Under the pieces are notes generated by a model, which was not told the origin of the DNA, made no database searches, and worked only from the letters and a program-made list of their open reading frames with translations. Below, piece by piece: positions 1-5,107 of a stretch of DNA of 5,107 bases. Both the position numbers and the translations under genes were made by a program. Location of the stretch: NCBI GenBank assembly GCA_031261385.1, contig JAISJS010000303.1, positions 1-5,107 on the forward strand, given 5' to 3'. This DNA comes from Treponema sp. (GTDB lineage Bacteria > Spirochaetota > Spirochaetia > Treponematales > Breznakiellaceae). Position 1 is the stretch's first letter. Every line of letters starts with the position of its first letter.

Positions 1-696
1 CGCCAGATCGTTTACCGAGCGTGAGAGTTCCCGCAGTTCAAGGGTTTTACTGGTACAGGAGATCCGTACCCCGAGATTCCCGCCGGCGATGGCCTTGGCT
101 GCGGAGGCTGCCTGCAGAATGGGGCGGGACAGCGCCTGTGACAGAACAAGGGATATGATCACGCTGACGCCGATGAAGATGATCCCCGCGGCAAGGAGAA
201 AACGGTTAACCCCTGCGAGAAATGAGGATTCGCTCTCGCTGTAAAAGAAGGGGCCATAGGTATCTACACTGAGTTCCCCGATTACTTCCCCCCGGTAATT
301 CAGGGGATAGCGGCTGTTTTGGATTCCGCCGTTCAGGCGGTGATCCCGTTCCATCCGCTCGGTAATTTCATTGATAACGGCGTTACATTGTTCCATATCA
401 CAGGACCGGGCGTCCCATACGATCTCTCCTGCGGTATCTGCAATGGAAATGATATAACCCTGGTGGACAAAGTACATTCCCATTGCCTCAAGGGTCACCA
501 AATCGAACGTGTCGTTTAACGGATCGTACTGGTCGGAAATTGAGCGGGCCATTTCTTTGCATTGGGCATTGATGTTGTTCTGAATAAAACCGGAAAATAA
601 ATTTCCTCCGATACGGTTGATGATAAGGCCCAGGATCAGCACGCCAAGGCAAATGAAAAGGGCATAGGTCACGGACAGCCTGTTGCGGAGTTTCAC
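1..696 (-). CDS. Sensor histidine kinase, N-terminal part (cut by left edge)
   Basis: This is the membrane sensor of the two-component pair; only its first 232 residues are in the window, with no stop codon before base 1. It starts at a GTG (694-696) that overlaps the regulator's stop codon as GTGA, with a GGAG ribosome site 7 nt upstream. Visible order: a short basic N-terminus, membrane segment 1 at about residues 9-29, an extracytoplasmic domain at about 30-160, membrane segment 2 at about 165-188, then a HAMP linker from the SRP at 190-192, whose second helix (LELRELSRSVNDLA) is typical. The kinase core (H-box, ATPase) would lie outside the window, so kinase identity is inferred from HAMP plus the partner regulator. 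The sensor domain has cysteines at 46, 99 and 104, the last two forming CDMEQC, and ends in a GEVIGELSVDTYGPFF stretch. From memory, a similar DMxxC...YPL...YGP(F/Y)F pattern occurs in a group of Firmicutes kinases; this was not checked. The ligand is unknown. Confidence 0.88.
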   Translation of the reverse strand, partial: MKLRNRLSVTYALFICLGVLILGLIINRIGGNLFSGFIQNNINAQCKEMARSISDQYDPLNDTFDLVTLEAMGMYFVHQGYIISIADTAGEIVWDARSCDMEQCNAVINEITERMERDHRLNGGIQNSRYPLNYRGEVIGELSVDTYGPFFYSESESSFLAGVNRFLLAAGIIFIGVSVIISLVLSQALSRPILQAASAAKAIAGGNLGVRISCTSKTLELRELSRSVNDLA

Positions 697-1412
697 CAGG
701 GTTCTCCGTTTTCGGCATCTATGCTGAAACGATACCCCATGCCGTATACGGTGAGGATATAGCGGGGGTTTCGTGAATCATCTTCGATTTTTTGCCGGAG
801 GTTTTTAATGTGAGAATCAATGGCCCGGTCAAAACCGTCAAAATCATCGGACTTAACTTCTTCAATAATTTCTTCCCGGGTAAAGATCTTTTGGGGCCGG
901 GACATAAGCAGGGTGAGGATGTGGTACTCATTTGGGGTCAGGGTGACTTCGGCGCCGTTCCGGCTGACCCGCCTGTTTTCGGTATCGACGGCAAGGCCGC
1001 CTGCGGTAAGGACCCGTCCCCGCGCCCCGTCTCCTCCATGGGCAGATTCTCCTCCCCGCCTGAGACAGGAACGAACCCGGGCCATAAGCTCCCTGGGGCT
1101 GAACGGTTTGGTGACATAATCATCGGCGCCCAGGTTAAGCAGGCGGATAATGCTTTCTTCATCAACCCTGGCGGTTATCATGATAATGGGCACATCGGAA
1201 AAACTGCGGACCCTGCGGCAGAATTCCTCGCCTGAAAAATCGGGAAGCATAATATCCAGCAGGATGAGGGATACGGAGTTCTGTTCAAACAGATCCATCC
1301 CCTCTTTCCCGGTAGCGGCGCAGAGACAATGATATCCGGTTTTTTCCAGATAGGATTTTATAATATTGAGAATTTTTTCTTCATCATCTACGACAAGAAC
1401 AAGCGGTATCAC
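693..1412 (-). CDS. OmpR/PhoB-family response regulator
   Basis: This is a cytoplasmic DNA-binding response regulator of 239 residues, the usual length for the family. The receiver domain (about 3-118) shows the acidic pair D9-D10, the phosphoacceptor D53 in LLDIMLPD, the switch T80 and the conserved K102 in TKPFSP. A Gly/Ser/Ala-rich linker (about 119-133) leads to a winged-helix DNA-binding domain (about 134-232) with the LTPNEYHILTLLM helix, the recognition-helix region RAIDSHIKNLRQKIE and the closing VYGMGYRF hairpin. It starts at a GTG (1410-1412) that overlaps the chaperone stop codon as GTGA; the nearby GAGG (1417-1420) is only 4 nt away, so translation probably depends on coupling. 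Its stop overlaps the kinase start in the same way, so the kinase is its likely partner. Targets are not shown by the sequence; the divergent control region at 1610-1689 is an obvious candidate. All key residues are present, so it should be phosphorylatable. Confidence 0.97.
   Translation of the reverse strand: MIPLVLVVDDEEKILNIIKSYLEKTGYHCLCAATGKEGMDLFEQNSVSLILLDIMLPDFSGEEFCRRVRSFSDVPIIMITARVDEESIIRLLNLGADDYVTKPFSPRELMARVRSCLRRGGESAHGGDGARGRVLTAGGLAVDTENRRVSRNGAEVTLTPNEYHILTLLMSRPQKIFTREEIIEEVKSDDFDGFDRAIDSHIKNLRQKIEDDSRNPRYILTVYGMGYRFSIDAENGEPW
704..707 (-). promoter_or_regulatory. Ribosome binding site that supports the kinase GTG start
   Basis: GGAG on the minus strand lies 7 nt before the GTG at 694-696, within the last codons of the response regulator. 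It is what supports a GTG start overlapping the regulator stop; there is no nearby in-frame ATG before the first membrane segment. Confidence 0.65.
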
Positions 1413-1609
1413 GCAACCTCGTAACCGGCTTCGGTAACGGCGGCCTTCATCGCCTCAAGGGTCACTTGATCCTCGTGCTTTACCTCGGCGCTTTTTTTTC
1501 TGAGGTTGACTTTTGCGGATTTGACTCCGGCTATGTTTTCCAGGGCCTCGGTAACATGCTTGACGCAATGCTCACAGGTCATTCCTTCAATTGCCAAAAC
1601 GGTCTTCAT
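1409..1609 (-). CDS. copZ: CopZ-like heavy-metal chaperone (HMA domain)
   Basis: This 66-residue cytoplasmic protein consists of one heavy-metal-associated (HMA) domain, the full length of a CopZ/Atx1-type chaperone. The metal-binding loop GMTCEHC places the two thiol ligands at C12 and C15, and the rest follows the beta-alpha-beta-beta-alpha-beta pattern, ending in the typical EAGYEV strand. Family members carry Cu(I) to a P-type ATPase or a repressor. No copper ATPase is visible here, so the symbol reflects family likeness; mercury or another soft metal is not excluded. The ATG start at 1607-1609 has a strong GGAGAGG ribosome site 5 nt upstream. It is first in a run of three genes and overlaps the response regulator by 4 nt, an unusual partner for a free chaperone. 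Codons 37-40 contain an A8 run (1492-1499 on the plus strand). Confidence 0.95.
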   Translation of the reverse strand: MKTVLAIEGMTCEHCVKHVTEALENIAGVKSAKVNLRKKSAEVKHEDQVTLEAMKAAVTEAGYEVA

Positions 1610-1614
1610 TTTTG

Positions 1615-1621
1615 CCTCTCC
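1615..1621 (-). promoter_or_regulatory. Ribosome binding site of the HMA chaperone gene
   Basis: On the minus strand the bases read GGAGAGG, ending 5 nt before the ATG at 1609. This is a near-ideal Shine-Dalgarno match, supports the chosen start, and makes the chaperone the best-translated entry point of the three-gene run. Confidence 0.85.
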
Positions 1622-1634
1622 TTAAAGTATGGCT

Positions 1635-1651
1635 AAAATATAGCATATTTT
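1635..1651. promoter_or_regulatory. Perfect 17-bp inverted repeat, candidate operator
   Basis: AAAATAT and ATATTTT form a perfect 7-bp inverted repeat around the 3-nt centre AGC. It lies between the divergent start codons, on top of the leftward -10 and just upstream of the rightward TATAAT. Position and symmetry suit a dimeric repressor controlling both operons, such as a Fur/Zur or DtxR/TroR-type metal regulator, but the sequence does not identify the protein. AT-rich spacers produce such symmetry by chance more readily than mixed sequence. A 7-bp stem with a 3-nt loop and no G-C pairs in the stem is too weak to be a terminator. Confidence 0.5.
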
Positions 1652-1666
1652 GTATAATAACGTCAT
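1637..1666 (-). promoter_or_regulatory. Candidate sigma-70 promoter for the chaperone/two-component operon
   Basis: Reading the minus strand, a TATATT -10 (1637-1642) is preceded directly by TGC, giving an extended -10. An ATGACG -35 (1661-1666; 4 of 6 consensus bases) lies 18 nt upstream. Transcription would begin near 1630, leaving a leader of about 20 nt that contains the strong ribosome site. It is the only good promoter match before this operon. Its -10 lies inside the left half and centre of the inverted repeat at 1635-1651, so a protein bound there would block it. Confidence 0.55.
1653..1658 (+). promoter_or_regulatory. Candidate -10 element for the reductase/metal-transport operon
   Basis: A perfect TATAAT lies 31 nt before the reductase ATG, which would place the transcription start near 1665 and leave a leader of about 25 nt. 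No good -35 exists at the usual distance: the best 17-nt spacing gives TGGCTA, 3 of 6 consensus bases. A promoter with a perfect -10 and a poor -35 could need an activator; the inverted repeat occupies its spacer region. Confidence 0.5.
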
Positions 1667-1676
1667 TAGATTTGCC

Positions 1677-1682
1677 GGGAGG
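1677..1682 (+). promoter_or_regulatory. Ribosome binding site that fixes the reductase start
   Basis: GGGAGG lies 7 nt before the ATG at 1690. It decides the start: the reading frame stays open back to an ATG at 1591, but that codon lies inside the oppositely oriented chaperone gene and would add 33 residues unlike the family. Confidence 0.85.
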
Positions 1683-1689
1683 ATTGTAC

Positions 1690-2892
1690 ATGCAATATCG
1701 CCTTGATGTAAAAACGGGGAACAAATTGTCGGTTCTGGGATTCGGCTGTATGCGTTTTCCCAAGAATCTTGGGAAAATTGATATGCGGAAGACTGAAGAT
1801 ATGGTCTTGCGGGCCATTGAGACAGGGGTAAATTATTTTGATACTGCCTGGGTCTATGGCGGAAGTGAAGAGGTACTGGGGACTATTCTTGAAAAAAACA
1901 AGCTTCGGGAGAAGGTATATATTGCCACCAAACTTCCGGTGGTGTATCTTAAGGGGCGTGAAGATTTTGACAAGTATTTTAACCAAACCCTGGAGCGCCT
2001 GAGGACGGATTATATTGATTATTATCTCATGCACATGCTGACCGATATGGACCTTTGGGAAAAGCTCAAAAAATGGGGTATCGTGGAATGGATTGCCGAA
2101 AAAAAGCGGCAGGGTAAAATCCGGCAGATTGGCTTTTCTTATCACGGCAATCTGAATGAGTTCCTTAAAATCATTGACGATTATCCGTGGGAGCTGTGCC
2201 AAATCCAGTACAACTATTCCGATGAAAATTTTCAGGCCGGGGTGACGGGGCTGCGGAAGGCTGCGGAAAAAATGCCTGTGATCATCATGGAGCCCCTTTT
2301 GGGCGGCAAACTTGCAAACGGCCTGCCCAAAGCCGCCGTGGAAATTTTCAAAGAGGCAAAACCGGAACTAACACCGGCAGGCTGGGGGCTTAACTGGGTA
2401 TGGAACCAGAAAGAGGCGGCGGTGGTCCTCTCCGGCATGAGCGACATAGTTCAGCTTGAAGAAAATCTCCGCCTTGCGGAAGACGCCAAACCGGAAATGC
2501 TGAGCGGCGCTGATAGAGAGACGTACCGTAAGGTCCTTGATGTGTTTAACGCATCGTATAAAATTCACTGTACCGGCTGTAATTACTGCATGCCCTGTCC
2601 AAAAGGCGTGAATATCAGCGGATGTTTTGCCGCGTACAACACTTCGTATTCCATGGGCTTTATGGTGGGAATGCAGCAGTTTGCCACCAGCACTGCGCTG
2701 ACTTCGGATAAATGGAGCAGCCCGGGTCTTTGCGTCAAATGCGGAAAGTGTGAAGGCCATTGCCCCCAGCACCTCCCCATCATAAAAAACCTGGGCCTTG
2801 TGCGGCGGCGTCTGGAGCCGTTTTGGTTCCGGGCCGTCGAAGGTATTGTCCGGGCTTTGCTCGGCAGAAAAAAAGTCAGGAAAGAAGCGTAG
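1690..2892 (+). CDS. Aldo/keto reductase with C-terminal double 4Fe-4S domain
   Basis: This 400-residue protein matches the COG1453-type oxidoreductases, an aldo/keto reductase barrel fused to a ferredoxin-like tail. The barrel (about 1-265) begins LGFGCMRFPK and keeps the catalytic tetrad D51 (NYFDTAWVYG), Y56, K81 (ATKLP) and H115 (YLMHM). IRQIGFS and the EPLLGGKL strand near 201-208 also fit the family. The tail (about 285-375) carries two cysteine sets: C294, C297, C300, C303 followed by P, and C348, C351, C354, C358 followed by P, which should bind two 4Fe-4S clusters. The likely job is NAD(P)H- or ferredoxin-linked electron transfer in the cytoplasm of an anaerobe; the substrate is unknown. 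There is no signal peptide or membrane segment. It leads the plus-strand operon, and its TAG stop is followed immediately by the ATG of the metal-binding lipoprotein. The start at 1690 is set by GGGAGG. Confidence 0.95.
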   Translation: MQYRLDVKTGNKLSVLGFGCMRFPKNLGKIDMRKTEDMVLRAIETGVNYFDTAWVYGGSEEVLGTILEKNKLREKVYIATKLPVVYLKGREDFDKYFNQTLERLRTDYIDYYLMHMLTDMDLWEKLKKWGIVEWIAEKKRQGKIRQIGFSYHGNLNEFLKIIDDYPWELCQIQYNYSDENFQAGVTGLRKAAEKMPVIIMEPLLGGKLANGLPKAAVEIFKEAKPELTPAGWGLNWVWNQKEAAVVLSGMSDIVQLEENLRLAEDAKPEMLSGADRETYRKVLDVFNASYKIHCTGCNYCMPCPKGVNISGCFAAYNTSYSMGFMVGMQQFATSTALTSDKWSSPGLCVKCGKCEGHCPQHLPIIKNLGLVRRRLEPFWFRAVEGIVRALLGRKKVRKEA

Positions 2893-3816
2893 ATGAAGAA
2901 TTTCTCTTTTCTCTGTGTTTGTGTTTTATTTGCTTCTTGTACTCCTAAAACCAATGGCACACTGTCTTCCGGTGCAAAAATGTCTACGGCAAAACCGCTT
3001 GTCGCGGTCAGTATACTTCCCCAAAGCTGGTTTGTTTCACGCATTGCCGGCGATAAGGTGCGGACTGTTGTTCTTGTGGGACCGGGGCAGAATCCCCACA
3101 ACTACGATCCTGCGCCGAAGCAAATGAACAGCCTCGCCGAAGCAGGGGCGTGGATTCTTTCCGGTTCTGAATTTGAGATACGTCTTCGTCCAAAAATTGC
3201 CGCCCTTTTTTCCCGGCTGCTCATCGTTGACGGTGTTGAAGGGGTTACTTTCCGCAGCCTCGAAGAAGGTGAAGACGATCATGATGATGGTTCGCATCGT
3301 ATTGAAGGTATCGAACGGGATATCCATACCTGGCTTGGATCGGCGCCGGCAAAAATCATGGCCCGCCATATACGGGATACGCTGATTGCCATTGATGAAA
3401 ACAACGCCGCCTTTTATATCGAAAACTATGAGGCGCTCATTAATGATATTGATGAGGAGTTCAATGCGTTAAGATCCGAGCTTGCCCCCCTCCGCGGAAA
3501 AAGTATTTTTGTGTACCACCCGAGCTTCGGCTATTTTTTGGATGAATTCGGCCTTACGCAGGAGGCGGTGGAAACCGGCGGCAAGGAGCCGGGACCCCGG
3601 CAGCTCAGTGATCTGATCGAAAAAGCCAAACGGGAAAAAGCGGCGGTAATATTTGTTCAGGCCGAGTTTCCGGTAAGCGCCGCTGCGACCGTTGCCGCCG
3701 CTGCAGGCGCTGAACTTGTTTCTCTTGACCCGCTTTCCCCGGACTGGCTTGCCAATATCCGCTTCATGGGCGAAGCTTTAAAGAGGGCCGCATTAGGCCT
3801 TGGAGATACTAAATGA
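2893..3816 (+). CDS. znuA: Metal-binding lipoprotein of a zinc/manganese ABC importer (ZnuA/TroA family)
   Basis: This 307-residue cluster A-I (cluster 9) solute-binding protein captures a divalent metal outside the membrane and passes it to the permease. A hydrophobic signal (4-15) ends in LFASC, so C16 is the probable lipidation site; phenylalanine at -3 is a loose lipobox of the kind spirochaetes tolerate. Four likely metal ligands stand at family positions: H69 (GQNPHNYDP), H145 (DIHTWL), H209 (VYHPSFGYF) and D279 (SLDPLSPDW). Histidine rather than glutamate as third ligand fits zinc binders and TroA rather than strict manganese binders. A short acidic, His-containing loop (125-136, with H130 and H135) sits where ZnuA proteins carry a longer His-rich loop. 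KEPGPRQLSDLI is also typical. The ATG directly abuts the reductase stop; the nearby AGGAA is distant and weak, so translation is probably coupled. It overlaps the ATPase by 4 nt. Zinc versus manganese is not settled. Confidence 0.94.
   Translation: MKNFSFLCVCVLFASCTPKTNGTLSSGAKMSTAKPLVAVSILPQSWFVSRIAGDKVRTVVLVGPGQNPHNYDPAPKQMNSLAEAGAWILSGSEFEIRLRPKIAALFSRLLIVDGVEGVTFRSLEEGEDDHDDGSHRIEGIERDIHTWLGSAPAKIMARHIRDTLIAIDENNAAFYIENYEALINDIDEEFNALRSELAPLRGKSIFVYHPSFGYFLDEFGLTQEAVETGGKEPGPRQLSDLIEKAKREKAAVIFVQAEFPVSAAATVAAAAGAELVSLDPLSPDWLANIRFMGEALKRAALGLGDTK
3802..3805 (+). promoter_or_regulatory. Ribosome binding site of the ABC ATPase gene
   Basis: GGAG lies 7 nt before the ATG at 3813, inside the last codons of the lipoprotein gene. 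It supports the overlapping start rather than a later one nearer the conserved core. Confidence 0.7.
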
Positions 3817-4553
3817 CAGGCGCCGAAAAATCCCACGGTCATCCTATTCATCCGGTGGAACGGAAAATCAGCCTCCGCTTTGATTCGGTTTCATTTTCCT
3901 ATGGCGCAGTAAAGGTTCTTGAAAACGCTTCCTTTCATATTCACCAGGGGGAATTTGTTGCCCTGGTAGGCCCCAATGGTTCGGGAAAGACAACGGTTCT
4001 TAAACTGCTTTTGGGGCTTGAACAGCCCGGCTCGGGAAAAATAGAACTTTTTGGTTCAAGCGCTCAAAAGGGCAGGGACCGAATCGGCTATGTGCCCCAG
4101 CAGGCCCCTGCGGATCAGGCTTTTCCCATTTCGGTGCGGGAAGTGGTCAGGATGGGGCGTCTCCGTCCCGGACGCTGGTACACCGCAGCAGACAAGGCCG
4201 CCGCGGATGATGCGATGCAGCAGGCCGGCATTGCAGACCTTGCAGGGCGATCGTACCGGGCCCTTTCCGGCGGACAGCGGCGGCGGGTTCTTGTAGCCCG
4301 TGCATTGGCTGCGCAGCCGGAGATTTTAATCCTTGACGAACCTACCGCCAACATGGATGCGGAAAGCGCCGCACGGCTTTTTGAAACCCTCGGAAAACTG
4401 AAAGCTGCTTCCGGCAGCAACAAGACCACCATTCTTATCGTTACCCATGATACCGATTTTGTTTCTTCGCTGACCGACCGCGTCCTCTGTATGGGGGCCA
4501 ATGAGGACAGTTGTTATGAAGAAAATGATAACGGTGAGGTTCAGCATGGGTAA
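3813..4553 (+). CDS. znuC: ABC transporter ATPase subunit (ZnuC-like)
   Basis: This 246-residue cytoplasmic ATPase powers the metal importer. All nucleotide-binding motifs are intact: Walker A GPNGSGKTT (53-61), Q-loop YVPQQ (93-97), signature LSGGQ (151-155) followed by RRR, Walker B ILILDEP (171-177) with the catalytic E176, D-loop near 179-183, and H-loop THD with H212. Length and the YVPQQ...FPISVREVV segment fit zinc/manganese ATPases. The N-terminus carries about 18 residues before the core strand, including H8, H10 and H13 in SHGHPIHP; the C-terminus (about 230-246) is acidic with a single cysteine at C234. The start overlaps the lipoprotein stop as ATGA and has its own GGAG site. The last 8 nt overlap the permease gene. 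Assignment to a metal importer rests mainly on the flanking subunits. Confidence 0.95.
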   Translation: MTGAEKSHGHPIHPVERKISLRFDSVSFSYGAVKVLENASFHIHQGEFVALVGPNGSGKTTVLKLLLGLEQPGSGKIELFGSSAQKGRDRIGYVPQQAPADQAFPISVREVVRMGRLRPGRWYTAADKAAADDAMQQAGIADLAGRSYRALSGGQRRRVLVARALAAQPEILILDEPTANMDAESAARLFETLGKLKAASGSNKTTILIVTHDTDFVSSLTDRVLCMGANEDSCYEENDNGEVQHG

Positions 4554-5107
4554 TTTTATTGCGGTGCTGATTAACCCCGATTTTCCGTTTGTCAGAAACG
4601 CCCTTTTTGCGGGGCTCCTCTCGTCAATACTTTTTGGAACACTGGGTTCAGTGGTGACGGTCAGACGTATCGCCAGCCTTGCCGGGGCGGTTTCCCATGC
4701 GGTGCTCGGCGGTATCGGCATGGCCCTGTACCTGTCGGCGGTGAAGATAGTTCCCGGTTTTCCGCCGATGGCAGGCGCGCTGATTTTTGCGGTGCTTTCC
4801 GCCCTTGTTATCGGCGTGGTATCCCTGCGGGCAAAACAACGGCAGGATACGGTGATCAATGCCATCTGGGCCATCGGTATGAGCCTTGGTGTGCTTTTTA
4901 TGGCAAAGACCCCCGGTTACACCGATCCTTCGGCCTACCTTTTTGGCAATATCCTGCTTATCTCCAACCGGGATCTTATCCTTATGGGCATACTTGATGC
5001 TGTGCTTATCGTCCTTGTCCGGCGTTTTTATCCCCAGCTTGAGGCTTCCTCGTTTGATGAGGAATTTGCCCGCGTCCGGGGCGTTCCGGTGAATATCTTT
5101 TTTCTGG
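4546..5107 (+). CDS. znuB: ABC-3 family metal permease, N-terminal part (cut by right edge)
   Basis: This is the membrane channel of the importer; 187 codons are present and the frame is open at the window end. Families of this type run to about 260-290 residues, so roughly two thirds is visible. The N-terminus fits ZnuB/TroC/MntB permeases: NPDFPFVRNALFAGLLSSILFGTLGSVVTVRRIASLAGAVSHAVLGG, with the conserved SHAVLGG at 50-56. Likely membrane segments are about 17-37, 51-65, 74-94, 104-120 and 142-159. FGNILLIS (133-140) and the cytoplasmic FDEEFARVRGVPV (170-182), which should contact the ATPase, are also family features. The start at 4546 is chosen because its N-terminus fits the family and GGTGAGG (4533-4539) lies 6 nt upstream. 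In-frame ATGs at 4501, 4516 and 4525 would add 15, 10 or 7 residues. The gene overlaps the ATPase by 8 nt. Confidence 0.92.
   Translation, partial: MGNFIAVLINPDFPFVRNALFAGLLSSILFGTLGSVVTVRRIASLAGAVSHAVLGGIGMALYLSAVKIVPGFPPMAGALIFAVLSALVIGVVSLRAKQRQDTVINAIWAIGMSLGVLFMAKTPGYTDPSAYLFGNILLISNRDLILMGILDAVLIVLVRRFYPQLEASSFDEEFARVRGVPVNIFFL

Noticed and set aside
488..718. A 76-codon minus-strand frame at the regulator-kinase junction.
   Set aside because: The neighbouring frame from the GTG at 696 encodes a clear membrane segment, sensor domain and HAMP linker across the same bases.
792..1235. A 147-codon open frame on the plus strand opposite the response regulator.
   Set aside because: It lies wholly antisense to a gene with complete family motifs, and its translation shows no recognisable domain; it is a frame shadow.
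1635..1651. The inverted repeat as a bidirectional transcription terminator.
   Set aside because: It lies upstream of both genes rather than downstream, and a 7-bp A/T-only stem would be too unstable.
1591..1689. A 33-residue N-terminal extension of the reductase from an ATG at 1591.
   Set aside because: It runs through the oppositely oriented chaperone start, both promoters and the ribosome site. The strong GGAGG site and the family N-terminus both point to 1690.
1666..2202. A 178-codon open frame on the minus strand opposite the reductase.
   Set aside because: It is antisense to the catalytic half of a well-supported reductase and has no domain likeness.
4326..4874. A 182-codon open frame on the minus strand spanning the ATPase-permease junction.
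   Set aside because: It is antisense to two well-supported genes, and its composition is that of a reverse-complement shadow.
1..5107. A novel defence system, mobile element, CRISPR array or RNA gene.
   Set aside because: Every long stretch is explained by known gene families on one strand; I saw no direct-repeat array, transposase, integrase, tRNA-like fold or atypical composition block.

Overview
The window looks like bacterial chromosome of roughly even base composition, densely packed and built from two divergent gene clusters around one short AT-rich control region (about 1610-1689). The gene set (OmpR-type two-component system, HMA-domain metal chaperone, 4Fe-4S aldo/keto reductase, lipoprotein-type metal-binding protein with ABC-3 permease) and the loose lipobox would fit an anaerobic spirochaete, for example a termite-gut Treponema. 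That assignment rests on recollection of style and composition. No rRNA, tRNA or other taxonomic marker is present, so it is tentative.

Left arm (minus strand, reading 1609 down to 1): a small CopZ-like heavy-metal chaperone, then an OmpR/PhoB-family response regulator, then the N-terminal 232 residues of a membrane sensor histidine kinase that runs off the left edge in its HAMP domain. Both junctions are the same 4-nt GTGA overlap, so the three genes are almost certainly one translationally coupled transcript.

Right arm (plus strand, 1690 to the right edge): an aldo/keto reductase with a C-terminal domain carrying two 4Fe-4S cysteine motifs, then a ZnuA/TroA-type metal-binding lipoprotein starting on the base after the reductase stop codon, then the ABC ATPase (4-nt ATGA overlap) and the ABC-3 membrane permease (8-nt overlap), which is cut by the right edge. 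This is a complete three-component zinc/manganese-type importer, apart from the missing end of the permease, led by a redox enzyme.

The 80-bp gap between the arms holds two opposed candidate sigma-70 promoters and a perfect 17-bp inverted repeat. The repeat covers the -10 element of the left promoter and sits in the spacer of the right one. The simplest reading is a metal-homeostasis locus: the transporter supplies a divalent metal, the chaperone handles a soft metal in the cytoplasm, and the kinase/regulator pair may sense metal or redox state and act on the shared control region. The last link is inference. There are no gene-free stretches over 300 bases, and I saw no mobile elements, CRISPR arrays, RNA genes or convincing terminators.
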